Assembly: GCF_045223415.1 (NCBI RefSeq)
Contig: NZ_JBEQZJ010000003.1
Location: forward strand, 1-64,000
DNA length: 64,000 bases
Reading direction: 5' to 3'
Origin: Hoskinsella mucinilytica
Lineage (GTDB): Bacteria > Bacillota_I > Bacilli_A > Erysipelotrichales > Erysipelotrichaceae
In this document: positions 16,115 through 25,229 of the stretch, piece after piece
Numbering within the stretch: the first letter of the stretch is position 1
How the letters are laid out: each line of letters opens with the position of its first letter
Translations under genes and position numbers: made by a program
Notes under the pieces: generated by a model
Seen by the model: the letters and a program-made list of their open reading frames with translations, nothing else
Database searches by the model: none
Told to the model about the DNA's origin: nothing

Positions 16115-17263
16115 ATGCTTAACAGTGATACAAGAGCATGGACAGAAATCGATTTAACAAAAATACGTCATAATGTAGAAGAGGTACAGAAATTGATTCC
16201 TTCTACAAGTAAGATCATGGCAATCGTAAAGGCGAATGCATATGGTCATGGGGATGTTGTTTGTGCAAAGGAATTGAAGGCGTGTGGGATTGATTTTTTT
16301 GGTGTTAGTAGTATTGATGAAGCGGTTTCCTTAAGGGAAGGTGGCATTGATGAGGAAATTTTGATCTTGGGGTATACGCCACCAAAACACTTCGGACTTC
16401 TTGCCCAATACAATATATTACAAACGTTTGTTTCCTTAGAATATGCGAAAAAGCTAGATGCTTTTGCGGCAAAACAAGGCGTTCGCATTCGAGGTCATGT
16501 CAAGGTAGATACAGGAATGTCACGTATTGGTATTATATGCCAGGATCATGATTATCGTATTGAGGATGTCAAAGCGGTATATCACTTTGAGCATTTAGAT
16601 GTGACAGGAATCTTTTCTCATTTCAGTGTCAGTGATTATCTAGATGAAGAGAATAAAAACTTTACGAAACATCAAATAGAATTATTTGATCGAGTATTGG
16701 CAGATTTACAAGCAGCAGGTATTGAGCCGGGTACCAAGCATCTTCAAAATAGTTATGGTATCTTGAATTATCCTGATCTTGCGTATGATTATGTCAGACC
16801 GGGCTTGCTATGGATGGGTGTGACCAGTGATGATGCTGTTGAAATTTTGACTGAGCCTGATTTTGATCCGATTATGTCATGGAAGGCAAATGTTTCCCTC
16901 GTAAAAGAGATCCAACCTGGTGTCAGTGTGAGCTATGGACGACATTATATTGCGAAAACACCTAGAAAAGTTGCGACTGTAGCGATTGGATATGCGGATG
17001 GCTTTCCACGTTGTGTATCAAATAAAGGATACCGTGTATTGATTCATGGCGAATATGCGGAAATTATAGGTAATGTATGTATGGATCAGATGATGATCGA
17101 TGTAACAGGTATCGACAATGTTAAGGAAGGCGATATTGTTACATTGGTAGGAAAAGATCATGATAAGACTGTATGCATTGATGAATTAAGCCGTCTGGCA
17201 AATACCATCAATAATGAAACACTGTGTTGGATATCCTCACGTGTTCCGAGAATATACAAATAG
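16115..17263 (+). CDS. Alanine/serine racemase, VanT racemase-domain-like
   Basis: A 382-residue fold-III PLP racemase. Lys39 in AIVKANAYGHG binds PLP; Tyr293 in IGYADGFPR is the second catalytic base. Several segments (HLQNSYGILNYPDL, YDYVRPG) resemble the racemase domain of VanT serine racemases more than typical Alr (HLANSAG type). The position of Tyr354 of Geobacillus Alr, which limits the pocket, appears to be Ser375 here (WISSRVPR); VanT proteins also lack Tyr there. It could supply D-Ala and D-Ser to the ligase 12 nt upstream. The ATG at 16115 follows GAGGTGG. A terminator overlaps its stop codon. Confidence 0.9.
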   Translation: MLNSDTRAWTEIDLTKIRHNVEEVQKLIPSTSKIMAIVKANAYGHGDVVCAKELKACGIDFFGVSSIDEAVSLREGGIDEEILILGYTPPKHFGLLAQYNILQTFVSLEYAKKLDAFAAKQGVRIRGHVKVDTGMSRIGIICQDHDYRIEDVKAVYHFEHLDVTGIFSHFSVSDYLDEENKNFTKHQIELFDRVLADLQAAGIEPGTKHLQNSYGILNYPDLAYDYVRPGLLWMGVTSDDAVEILTEPDFDPIMSWKANVSLVKEIQPGVSVSYGRHYIAKTPRKVATVAIGYADGFPRCVSNKGYRVLIHGEYAEIIGNVCMDQMMIDVTGIDNVKEGDIVTLVGKDHDKTVCIDELSRLANTINNETLCWISSRVPRIYK

Positions 17264-17282
17264 CCAGACTCTGGCTATTTTT
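17258..17282 (+). terminator. Terminator overlapping the racemase stop codon
   Basis: AAATAGCCAG-ACT-CTGGCTATTT is a 10-bp perfect stem continuing into TTTTT; the stop codon TAG lies in its 5' arm. Confidence 0.85.
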
Positions 17283-17299
17283 GGTTTGGGAGGTAGTTT

Positions 17300-18331
17300 A
17301 TGAAACAAAAGACTTATGATGCTATTGATATCGCAAAGCTAATATCTGCGTTACTGGTGGTCAGTATTCACACATTTCCATTTGCGGATATCTCAGAAAA
17401 TGCCAATTTTGTATTGGTATCCATATTAGCAAGACTTGCGGTTCCTTTCTTTTTTATCACAAGTGCTTATTTTTTCTTTCGCAAGATCAATTTGCATAAA
17501 ACTTGGAAGGATAGCGAAAATTTAGGAGTTTTGAAACATTACTTATATCGATTGTTTAAGATTTATGTGATATGGTCCATCATTTACTTGCCTTATCAGC
17601 TGATTTTAATGAAAAGCGGTGGATTCACCTTTGTTAGTGTATTACGCTATATTCGTGATATCTTCTTTACAGGAAGCTATTATCATCTCTGGTTTTTGCC
17701 GGCATTGATGTTTGCGGTGAGTGCAATCTATTTCCTTGTTTTGAAGTTCGGCATGAAAAAAACGCTTGGTATTAGCTTTGTGTGTTATCTAATAGGAATG
17801 GCTGGTAATCTTTATCCTGATGTGCTATCACAGATTCCGGTGATATCCACCGTATTTAAGGTATACTTGAATGTGTTTGTGACAACAAGAAATGGATTGT
17901 TTTTTGGTATGGTCTTTGTGACTTTGGGATGTTGTGCGACAAATTATCATGCAAAGCTAGAAAATAACCAAATTTCCTTGTATTCAGCCATTAGCTTTAT
18001 CCTATTGGTAATAGAATGTGTACTGTTAAAAATGAATGATCGTATACAAGATCTAAGTAGTATGTATCTAATGTTGGTACCTTGTATTTATTTACTATTC
18101 ATCCGTTTACTGAAGGTGAAAATGAAACATAAACCGATGTATCATACCTTTCGGATCCTGTCTTTATTGATTTATGTATCACATATCCTATTTGCACAAT
18201 TGTTTATTTGGTTTACACCGGAAATGAATTCCTTTATGTTTTATGTGTTGACACTAGGTTGTTCCTTCCTGTTATCTTATCTGATTTATCATTTATCAAA
18301 GCAATATCCAATACTGAAACAGTTATATTAA
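17300..18331 (+). CDS. Acyltransferase-3 family membrane protein, VanT N-terminal-domain-like
   Basis: 343 residues, about 10 membrane helices. The start (AIDIAKLISALLVVSIHTFP), RLAVPFFFITSAYFFF and YYHLWFLPALMF are those of acyltransferase family 3. Among these it resembles the membrane half of VanT serine racemases (also TTRNGLFFGMVFVTLG). In VanT this domain is fused to a racemase; here the racemase is the preceding separate gene. A role in D-Ser uptake or in presenting substrate to the racemase is possible; O-acyltransfer to wall polymers is the alternative. The ATG follows GGGAGG. It lies 18 nt past a terminator, so its level may differ from the racemase. Confidence 0.75.
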   Translation: MKQKTYDAIDIAKLISALLVVSIHTFPFADISENANFVLVSILARLAVPFFFITSAYFFFRKINLHKTWKDSENLGVLKHYLYRLFKIYVIWSIIYLPYQLILMKSGGFTFVSVLRYIRDIFFTGSYYHLWFLPALMFAVSAIYFLVLKFGMKKTLGISFVCYLIGMAGNLYPDVLSQIPVISTVFKVYLNVFVTTRNGLFFGMVFVTLGCCATNYHAKLENNQISLYSAISFILLVIECVLLKMNDRIQDLSSMYLMLVPCIYLLFIRLLKVKMKHKPMYHTFRILSLLIYVSHILFAQLFIWFTPEMNSFMFYVLTLGCSFLLSYLIYHLSKQYPILKQLY

Positions 18332-18343
18332 GGAGGTTATGCC

Positions 18344-19945
18344 ATGCTACGTATTTCGCAGCTAAGACTTACCATTGAAGAACCATTAGAAAGAATTCCC
18401 AATCATATCATACAAAAGTTACATATCAAGGAAGAGGATCTATTATCCTACCATATATGTAAGGAAAGTGTAGATGCCAGAAAAAGCAATCAGATTTATT
18501 TTAATTATTGTGTAGATTGTAAGGTGAAAGGGGAGGAACGCATTTTAAAGAAAAAGCTCAAGGATGTTAGTAAAACACCAAATGAGCATTATACCATGCC
18601 AATACCAGGTGTGATAGGGATGAAAAAAAGACCAATCGTGGTTGGCTTTGGACCTGCCGGAATGTTTTCTGCGTTATTGCTTGCGCAATTAGGATATCGT
18701 CCTATCGTAATTGAGCGTGGTGCAAGAGTTGAACAACGAGTCAAGGATGTAGAAGCTTTTTGGGAACATGGTATTTTAAATTGCGAGAGCAATGTACAAT
18801 TTGGTGAAGGGGGAGCCGGTACTTTTTCAGATGGTAAATTAACCACTAGAGTAAAAGATCCTAGAGTACATAAAGTATTAGAGGAATTTGTTCGTTTTGG
18901 AGCTCCTAAGCAAATTTTGTATCAAGCTTATCCACATATCGGAACGGATTTGTTAAGAGGGATCGTCAAAGCTTTTCGTGAGGAAATTTTAGCATTAGGT
19001 GGAGAGTTTCATTTTCATACCTGTGTAAATGATCTGATCATGGAACAAGGACAGATCACAGGTGTTCAAACAAATAATGGAATCTTTGAGAGTGAACATG
19101 TCATTTTGGCTATTGGTCATAGTGCAAGAGATACTTATCGTATGTTGAAGAAAAACGGCATCGCCATGAAAGCAAAGGCTTTTGCGATAGGAGCTCGTAT
19201 TGAACACCCACAAAGCTTAATTGATCATGCGCAATACAAAGCGTTTGCTCAACATCCAAGACTTGGAGCTGCGGAATATCGATTGACTCATCAGGCAACG
19301 AATGGTCGTGGGGTCTATACCTTCTGTATGTGTCCTGGAGGCACTGTCGTACCTAGTACTTCATGTGAAGGTGCTATTGTGGTCAATGGAATGAGTGAGC
19401 ATGCACGAGATAAAGAAAATGCAAATAGTGCAGTGCTTGTTCAAGTGCATACAAGTGATTTTGATGATGATCCGATGAAAGGTATCGCTTATCAAGAAAC
19501 CATTGAGCGAAAAGCGTATCAAGTAGCTGGTAACACTTATCATGCACCGGCACAGTTGGTAAAAGACTTTTTAAGTCATCAACCAAGTAAAGCATTGAAG
19601 AGTGTAAAACCAAGTTATGCATTGGGTGTGACACTTTGTGATCTCCATACGATCTTACCAAATGAAATCACCCAAGCAATGGAAGAGGGACTATTGGGAT
19701 TTGATCGTAAATTAAAAGGTTTTGCCATGGATGATGCAGTATTGACCGGTGTTGAAACAAGAAGCAGTTCTCCTATTAGATTAGAACGTGATCAACAAGA
19801 ACATATGTCCTTATCGCTAAAAGGACTGTATCCTTGTGGAGAAGGAGCAGGATATGCAGGTGGAATCGTATCTGCGGCAATCGATGGATTACGTTGTGCA
19901 GAAAAAATGATTGCCTATTATCATCTAGAGAAAGATTCTGAATAA
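18344..19945 (+). CDS. FAD-dependent dehydrogenase of the COG2509 type
   Basis: A 533-residue cytosolic flavoprotein. Residues ~1-90 are the family's N-terminal domain; the Rossmann motif VVGFGPAGMFSALLLAQLG then VIERG (~101-125) binds FAD; VQFGEGGAGTFSDGKL is typical of this NAD(FAD)-utilising group. The C-terminus has GLYPCGEGAGYAGGIVSAA, the second FAD contact. The reaction is unknown in this family. It starts 12 nt after the acyltransferase gene with AGGAGG and probably shares its transcript. Confidence 0.85.
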   Translation: MLRISQLRLTIEEPLERIPNHIIQKLHIKEEDLLSYHICKESVDARKSNQIYFNYCVDCKVKGEERILKKKLKDVSKTPNEHYTMPIPGVIGMKKRPIVVGFGPAGMFSALLLAQLGYRPIVIERGARVEQRVKDVEAFWEHGILNCESNVQFGEGGAGTFSDGKLTTRVKDPRVHKVLEEFVRFGAPKQILYQAYPHIGTDLLRGIVKAFREEILALGGEFHFHTCVNDLIMEQGQITGVQTNNGIFESEHVILAIGHSARDTYRMLKKNGIAMKAKAFAIGARIEHPQSLIDHAQYKAFAQHPRLGAAEYRLTHQATNGRGVYTFCMCPGGTVVPSTSCEGAIVVNGMSEHARDKENANSAVLVQVHTSDFDDDPMKGIAYQETIERKAYQVAGNTYHAPAQLVKDFLSHQPSKALKSVKPSYALGVTLCDLHTILPNEITQAMEEGLLGFDRKLKGFAMDDAVLTGVETRSSSPIRLERDQQEHMSLSLKGLYPCGEGAGYAGGIVSAAIDGLRCAEKMIAYYHLEKDSE

Positions 19946-19966
19946 TCTCAGAATCTTTTCTTTTTC
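19931..19966 (+). terminator. Terminator at the FAD-enzyme stop codon
   Basis: AAAGATTCTGA pairs with TCAGAATCTTT around ATAATC, followed by TCTTTTTCT; the stop codon is in the loop. Confidence 0.85.
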
Positions 19967-20029
19967 TATGATGAATATGTGATATAATAAAAATGAAAAA
20001 GGGAAAGACGGAAAGAAAATGGTGAAGGT

Positions 20030-21973
20030 ATGACTTGGGATATATCTGCGGAAATCGTATCAGCTATCATATTGGGAATCATCTTGATATATGCAACAAA
20101 AGGTAGTTTGTTGCCTACAATGAAAAATCAGGCATTTCAATTTTGCCTGAGTTTTACATTTATATCGATGGTGATCAATATCCTATCAACATTTGGTCTG
20201 AAACATACGAACTTAGTGCCCTATGTTGTCAATATGATCTTATTAATGCTTTATTATTTAACGACACCCTTGATGGGAATGATGTTTTTTATTTATACAT
20301 TGGCGAACATTTATGAACATGATAAAGGAAAAGTAAAACGAACGATCCTCATGTGCAGTATTCCAGCATATCTTTATGTGGCTTGTGTATGTTTGAATCC
20401 ATTCACGCATGGATTGTTTGTATTTACTCAGAATCAAGACTATATACAAGGGCCTTGGCTCGTATCAACCTACATCATTTTCTTTATTTATGTTGCATTG
20501 TGTGGTGTTGTTGTATGGATCCATCGCCAAAGCTTAGATAAGACGGTACGATATATTTTAGCGTTTTTTCCCTTGTTGTCATCTATTGTGATCATCTTCC
20601 AATATTTTTATCCACATTATATTTTAACCGGAACTGCCGCAACCTGTGCTCTTTTGATCATTTATCTCTATTTGCAGAATAAACAGATGTTTACAGATAC
20701 CTTGACCGATTTATTGAATCGACAAGAATTCAATAAAATGATGGAAATAAAACTAAAGGATACCAAAGCATTTACGGTATTCGTATTGTCCTTAAAGGAT
20801 TTTAAGTTTATCAATGATAAATTCGGGCAAAATACTGGAGATGAAATTCTACTTCAAATTTGTAATTATCTAAAACAAGTAATGCCGAAAAATTCTTTAT
20901 ATCGCTATGGTGGGGATGAATTTGCCATACTCATAGATGATGAAAATCAGAAAAATGAGGTATTAGAGCGTATTTCTTTTAGACTTTCCAATCCATGGAT
21001 GGTACATGATATGGAACTAATGTTGAACTATGTGATCGGTGGAGTATCCTATCCTCAAGTTGCGGATACCAGTGAAGAAATGATCAAAGGATTGGAGTAC
21101 GCTGTAGCAAAAGCAAAGACAAGTAAGGAGCAACATATTTGCTTTTGTAGTAAACAGATGCTGATAGGGGTACAAAGGAAATATGAGATTTTATCTATTT
21201 TGAAATCTGCGCTAGATCATAATAGCTTTCAAGTATATTATCAACCTATTTATGATTTGAAAAAACAGCGATATCGGAAAGCTGAAGCACTCCTTCGATT
21301 GTATGATGAAAAATTAGGCTTCATATCACCAGAGGAGTTTATTCCGATTGCGGAAGAGCATGGTTTGATCGTACCTATGACTTATCAGGTTCTGGATCAA
21401 GCATGTAAATTTGTTCAAGAGATCAAGAAGCGTGACATAGAGTTTGTGGGTATATCGGTGAATTTCTCCATTGTTATGTTTATGCAAGAAGATCTGGAAC
21501 AAAAGGTCATGGAGATCATTGAACACAATGATATTGAGATAGATAAAATAAAAATTGAAATTACAGAAAGTATGCTTGCGACCAATTATGGGGCAGTTGT
21601 AGGATTTATGAGAAATATGATCGATCGTGGGGTTCAATTTCTATTGGATGATTTTGGTACGGGATATTCCAATATTTCCTATGTTTTGACCATTCCATTT
21701 CATACCATCAAAATTGATAAGAGTTTGGTCTGGATGTCTATGCAAAATCCAAAAGCCGCCACTGTCGTTGCAAAAATGTGCGAAGCTTTTTTAAGAATCG
21801 GGCAACATGTTTTGGTAGAAGGTATTGAAACTACGGAGCAAATTGCATTTGTTTCTCAATGTGGATGTGATTATCTACAAGGCTTCTATTATGCAAAACC
21901 AGTGCCTAAAGAAGAAGCTTTAAGGATCATTCAAGATACGATCATCTTACAAAAAGAGCCATCGATCATATGA
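20030..21973 (+). CDS. Membrane GGDEF-EAL protein, c-di-GMP turnover
   Basis: 647 residues. The first ~215 form a membrane sensor of about seven helices. GGDEF is intact (YRYGGDEFAI, about residues 291-300), but no RxxD inhibitory site precedes it. The EAL domain keeps AEALLR, NFS, ITES, DDFGTGYSN, IKIDKS and VEGIET, the metal and catalytic residues of active phosphodiesterases. Both activities are possible; net phosphodiesterase activity with GGDEF as GTP sensor is common in such hybrids. The gene is monocistronic, converges on the PRD regulator and overlaps it by 8 bp at the 3' end. Confidence 0.92.
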   Translation: MTWDISAEIVSAIILGIILIYATKGSLLPTMKNQAFQFCLSFTFISMVINILSTFGLKHTNLVPYVVNMILLMLYYLTTPLMGMMFFIYTLANIYEHDKGKVKRTILMCSIPAYLYVACVCLNPFTHGLFVFTQNQDYIQGPWLVSTYIIFFIYVALCGVVVWIHRQSLDKTVRYILAFFPLLSSIVIIFQYFYPHYILTGTAATCALLIIYLYLQNKQMFTDTLTDLLNRQEFNKMMEIKLKDTKAFTVFVLSLKDFKFINDKFGQNTGDEILLQICNYLKQVMPKNSLYRYGGDEFAILIDDENQKNEVLERISFRLSNPWMVHDMELMLNYVIGGVSYPQVADTSEEMIKGLEYAVAKAKTSKEQHICFCSKQMLIGVQRKYEILSILKSALDHNSFQVYYQPIYDLKKQRYRKAEALLRLYDEKLGFISPEEFIPIAEEHGLIVPMTYQVLDQACKFVQEIKKRDIEFVGISVNFSIVMFMQEDLEQKVMEIIEHNDIEIDKIKIEITESMLATNYGAVVGFMRNMIDRGVQFLLDDFGTGYSNISYVLTIPFHTIKIDKSLVWMSMQNPKAATVVAKMCEAFLRIGQHVLVEGIETTEQIAFVSQCGCDYLQGFYYAKPVPKEEALRIIQDTIILQKEPSII

Positions 21974-21985
21974 TGGCTTTTTCTA
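21951..21985. terminator. Bidirectional terminator between convergent genes
   Basis: AAAAAGAGCCATC and GATGGCTTTTTC arms (one bulged A) surround the overlapping stop codons of the GGDEF-EAL gene and the PRD regulator and provide a T-run on both strands. Confidence 0.8.
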
Positions 21986-23663
21986 ATTTTTGATGATAAT
22001 GATGTAATGCTTGTGTCATCAATTGCAAGAAACTAGTTGTATCGCTTGCGAAAAGAAGTTGCTTTTGATAGGTCTTATCACTGATGATAGCAATTAGATC
22101 ATCATAGATTTGCATCCACGTTTGTATTTGATCCTTTTGAATATCAAGTAAAAATACCAAATGTTGATGTTTTTGATAGATACGAAGGGAGGTATGGGTA
22201 GCTTGAGTGGCATAAAAAAGGGGGAATCCTTGGTCAAACATAAGCACATAGTGTTCGGTTGATGGAAGTATATTCGTTGTATTCATGGTAGTATAAGAAG
22301 TGAGCCAACGCACCATATGGCTTCTTCTTTTTTTATGTAATTGGTGAGCAATGACATAACGAAGCTTATAGATATCTTTCTCATTACAGACAGGATGCAT
22401 ATGGACATAGGTACGATAAAACATGAGATTTGTATTGCAAATGATCAGATCAGATGTATCTAATGAATGATCATAAGCATACCAAGGAATCCTTTTGATC
22501 ATTCTTACATCAGGTGTAAAGCTTTTGATTAGAAGGTCTATAAGCTGTTGTTCTTCCCCATAAAGAGATTGATAGACCAATACTACATCTAGGGGTTCTT
22601 TAGGTAGGATCGATGCTATCTTACTGGCAAATAGTTTTGTTAATTCATAGATTGCTTTTTGTGTTGAATTCACATCGAGATAGGAAAGAAAGCGTTTGGC
22701 AAGAAAATCAGCAAGTGGATAGGTAAAGCTGAGAGGATACACAGTTGCTTGAAAATGAGAGAAAAAGGTTTGATCCCTTTTTGTTTTTTGATACCATAGG
22801 AAAAGGGAGTCATATAAGGTAGGACCATCAAATTGTAACTCTGTCTGAAATTGAACCCATGCATCTTGAAATGAGGAATCATCAAAAGAAAGCGATGTTG
22901 TCGCATGGTCAATCATATTTGAAAAATAAGCTACTTCTGTTGATTGAGGTTGTAGATGATATACACTTGTAAAAATATGATGGGCAATTGCTTCGTATGT
23001 CGTTGTGTTTACGGTCGTTGATAAATAAAATCCCTTTTGGATTCGTTGTATGGCGATGGATAGATAAATACTGAGATAAGATATGGTTGATTCATCTATG
23101 ATGATGTGATGTTCCTCTAGACATTTGGCTACGTTTTTACAAGTTAGTTGATAATTGTCATGTTCAAGGAAGAAATGAGCATATAACCTTTTTTCATAAA
23201 GCTGACAAAGTAACTTCCTTGTATCACTTTCTTCACCGATGAGAGAAAGCATATGTTGTTTTCGTTGAATCGATAAAGCAAACGTACTTACGTATAATTT
23301 CAAATAAGTGATATCGGCTTCTAAGGATGGGATACTGATATGAAATGTGCTTTCAAGATCAAAGATATCGATTCCGCTTTTCGTATCACATAGTAGTTCT
23401 AAGATATGATCTTGTCTTTTTTCTACACTAAAAGGTTCTTCTTTTTGATGTAAATAAGCTTTATAAGCTGTAGGTTCTACAAAATAACCATGCTCACTGG
23501 ACAAGATCAATCCTGGATATCGAAGATTCCATTCATAAATGTAATTTCTTAATTGACGTGAGGATATCTGTATATATTCATTTAATTGTTTACCGGATAT
23601 CCAATGTTCGTTGTGTTTTAATAAATAGTTTAATAGTAGCTCAAGCTTTTCTTCTTTTTTCAT
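21966..23663 (-). CDS. PRD-type transcriptional regulator, BglG/LicR/MtlR-like
   Basis: 565 residues. Two N-terminal helix-turn-helices (WISGKQLNEYIQISSRQLRN; then SGIDIFDLESTFHISIPSLE) are followed by PRD-like regions (~170-370) and a degenerate EIIB-like segment (DVVLVYQSLYGEEQQLIDLL). No EIIA active-site VPH is seen at the C-terminus, unlike the paralog at 25227. It is divergent from the GH1 gene at 23766, 102 nt apart, and probably activates it in response to PTS phosphorylation. Confidence 0.8.
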   Translation of the reverse strand: MKKEEKLELLLNYLLKHNEHWISGKQLNEYIQISSRQLRNYIYEWNLRYPGLILSSEHGYFVEPTAYKAYLHQKEEPFSVEKRQDHILELLCDTKSGIDIFDLESTFHISIPSLEADITYLKLYVSTFALSIQRKQHMLSLIGEESDTRKLLCQLYEKRLYAHFFLEHDNYQLTCKNVAKCLEEHHIIIDESTISYLSIYLSIAIQRIQKGFYLSTTVNTTTYEAIAHHIFTSVYHLQPQSTEVAYFSNMIDHATTSLSFDDSSFQDAWVQFQTELQFDGPTLYDSLFLWYQKTKRDQTFFSHFQATVYPLSFTYPLADFLAKRFLSYLDVNSTQKAIYELTKLFASKIASILPKEPLDVVLVYQSLYGEEQQLIDLLIKSFTPDVRMIKRIPWYAYDHSLDTSDLIICNTNLMFYRTYVHMHPVCNEKDIYKLRYVIAHQLHKKRRSHMVRWLTSYTTMNTTNILPSTEHYVLMFDQGFPLFYATQATHTSLRIYQKHQHLVFLLDIQKDQIQTWMQIYDDLIAIISDKTYQKQLLFASDTTSFLQLMTQALHHYHQKLEKAII

Positions 23664-23689
23664 ATGGCTCTCCTTAAATTATTTCCTCG

Positions 23690-23760
23690 AGGTCAGGTAA
23701 TTTTTTCATTGGGAATTTTGATATATTCAGGATAAACTGATGATGTAAAACAAAGGAGGT
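23690..23760 (+). promoter_or_regulatory. Regulated promoter of the first GH1 gene
   Basis: TCAGGT (23693-23698) is followed 41 nt later by AAACTGA (23734-23740) and a weak -10 TGTAAA (23744-23749) with no good -35. The same TCAGGT..AAACTGA..TGTAA arrangement precedes the PTS operon (27263-27322). This suggests activator-dependent promoters sharing a PRD regulator. Confidence 0.4.
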
Positions 23761-23765
23761 TTATT

Positions 23766-25199
23766 ATGGATGTAATCAAAGGATTTCCAGAACATTTTTT
23801 ATGGGGTGGTGCAGTAGCGGCCAATCAATGTGAGGGTGCTTATGATGTTGGAGGAAAGGGATGGTCCATTGCGGATATCGAACCATATCAGCCAAGTCTA
23901 GATCGTAAAAAGATATTAGGATTTCAACACACAAGAGAAGATATCGAAAAGGCCCTACAGGATCAAGAGAACTATTATCCTAAACGTCATGGCATTGATT
24001 TTTATCATACCTATGATGAAGATTTACAGCTGATGCAAGATATGGGAATGAAATGTTTTCGTACAAGCATCGCATGGTCTCGTATTTTTCCAAGAGGGGA
24101 TGAAGCATCTCCTAATGAGGAAGGATTGGCGTTTTATGATCGTTTGATCGATCAGATCATAGCGCATGGTATGGAACCTATCATTACCTTATCTCATTAT
24201 GAGACACCACTTGCCATTACCTTAGAATACGGTGGATGGAAAAACCGCAAAGTCATTGATATGTTTATGAAATATGCACAATGTGTTATGACTCGTTATC
24301 AAGATAAGGTAACCTATTGGATACCATTCAATCAAATTAATTTAACTTATTTAGGAAGCTTCATTCCTTTTGCGATGTTGGAGGATGAAGCAACAACACA
24401 GGATTGTTGGCAGGCATTGCATCATCAATTTATTGCCAATGCATTATGTGTGAAACTTGCTCGAAGCCTAAATCCTAACATGAAGATCGGTATGATGGTT
24501 GCGGATACCATTGCGTATTCTAAAACATGTGATCCAAAGGATATGATGGCAACGGTTAAGAAAAATCAGATGCAATATTTCTTCTGTGATGTCATGTTAA
24601 GAGGAAAGTATCCAAGATACAGTTATGCTTATTTTGAAGAACATCAGATCGATCTTTCCTTTGCTTATGGGGATGAAGAAATCCTACAAAGCTATCCATG
24701 TGACTTTTTCTCTTTGAGTTATTATTACTCAAAAGTGAATACCGCACAGCATAGCGATCATCCATTTGATGTAGATAAAAATCCTTATTTGAGAGAGTCT
24801 GAATGGGGTTGGGAAATTGATCCAATTGGACTTAGAAACACATTGAATCAATATTATGATCGTTATCAAGTACCCATCATGATTGCAGAAAACGGATTAG
24901 GTATGGAAGATGTGGTAGAAGCTGATGGATCCATTCATGATGTTGAGCGTATTTCTTATTTAAGACAGCATATTGAACAGATGAAATTAGCTTGTATGGA
25001 TGGTGTTGAGTTATTTGCATACTGTATGTGGTCTCCCATTGATATCATCAGTTGTTCCACCTCTGAAATCAGTAAACGTTATGGATTTATCTATGTCGAT
25101 TTAGATGACATGGGAAAGGGAAGTGGCAAACGAATTTGTAAGGATTCCTTTGCATGGTATCAAAATGTCATTGCAAGCAACGGAGAACAACTGGATTAA
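23766..25199 (+). CDS. GH1 6-phospho-glycosidase with Gln at the acid/base position
   Basis: 477 residues, family 1 glycoside hydrolase. WGGAVAANQCEGAY and SHYETP are normal, and the C-terminal SEISKRYGFIYVD has the Ser/Lys/Tyr residues that bind the 6-phosphate in 6-phospho-beta-glucosidases. Glu375 (IAENG) is the nucleophile. The acid/base motif, usually (T/F)NE(P/I), reads FNQIN with Gln190 (codon CAA, 24333-24335). Plant myrosinases have the same change and cleave S-glycosides. It is cytosolic, acting on PTS-imported phosphorylated substrate. It is divergent from the PRD regulator and monocistronic. Confidence 0.88.
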   Translation: MDVIKGFPEHFLWGGAVAANQCEGAYDVGGKGWSIADIEPYQPSLDRKKILGFQHTREDIEKALQDQENYYPKRHGIDFYHTYDEDLQLMQDMGMKCFRTSIAWSRIFPRGDEASPNEEGLAFYDRLIDQIIAHGMEPIITLSHYETPLAITLEYGGWKNRKVIDMFMKYAQCVMTRYQDKVTYWIPFNQINLTYLGSFIPFAMLEDEATTQDCWQALHHQFIANALCVKLARSLNPNMKIGMMVADTIAYSKTCDPKDMMATVKKNQMQYFFCDVMLRGKYPRYSYAYFEEHQIDLSFAYGDEEILQSYPCDFFSLSYYYSKVNTAQHSDHPFDVDKNPYLRESEWGWEIDPIGLRNTLNQYYDRYQVPIMIAENGLGMEDVVEADGSIHDVERISYLRQHIEQMKLACMDGVELFAYCMWSPIDIISCSTSEISKRYGFIYVDLDDMGKGSGKRICKDSFAWYQNVIASNGEQLD

Positions 25200-25202
25200 G
25201 GA

Positions 25203-25229
25203 AAGAGGCTGCTTGTCAAGCAGCCTTTA
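25203..25229. terminator. Bidirectional terminator between GH1 and the second PRD regulator
   Basis: AGGCTGCTT-GTC-AAGCAGCCT is a perfect 9-bp stem between convergent genes, followed by TT(T) on the plus strand and CTCTTTC on the minus strand. Confidence 0.75.
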
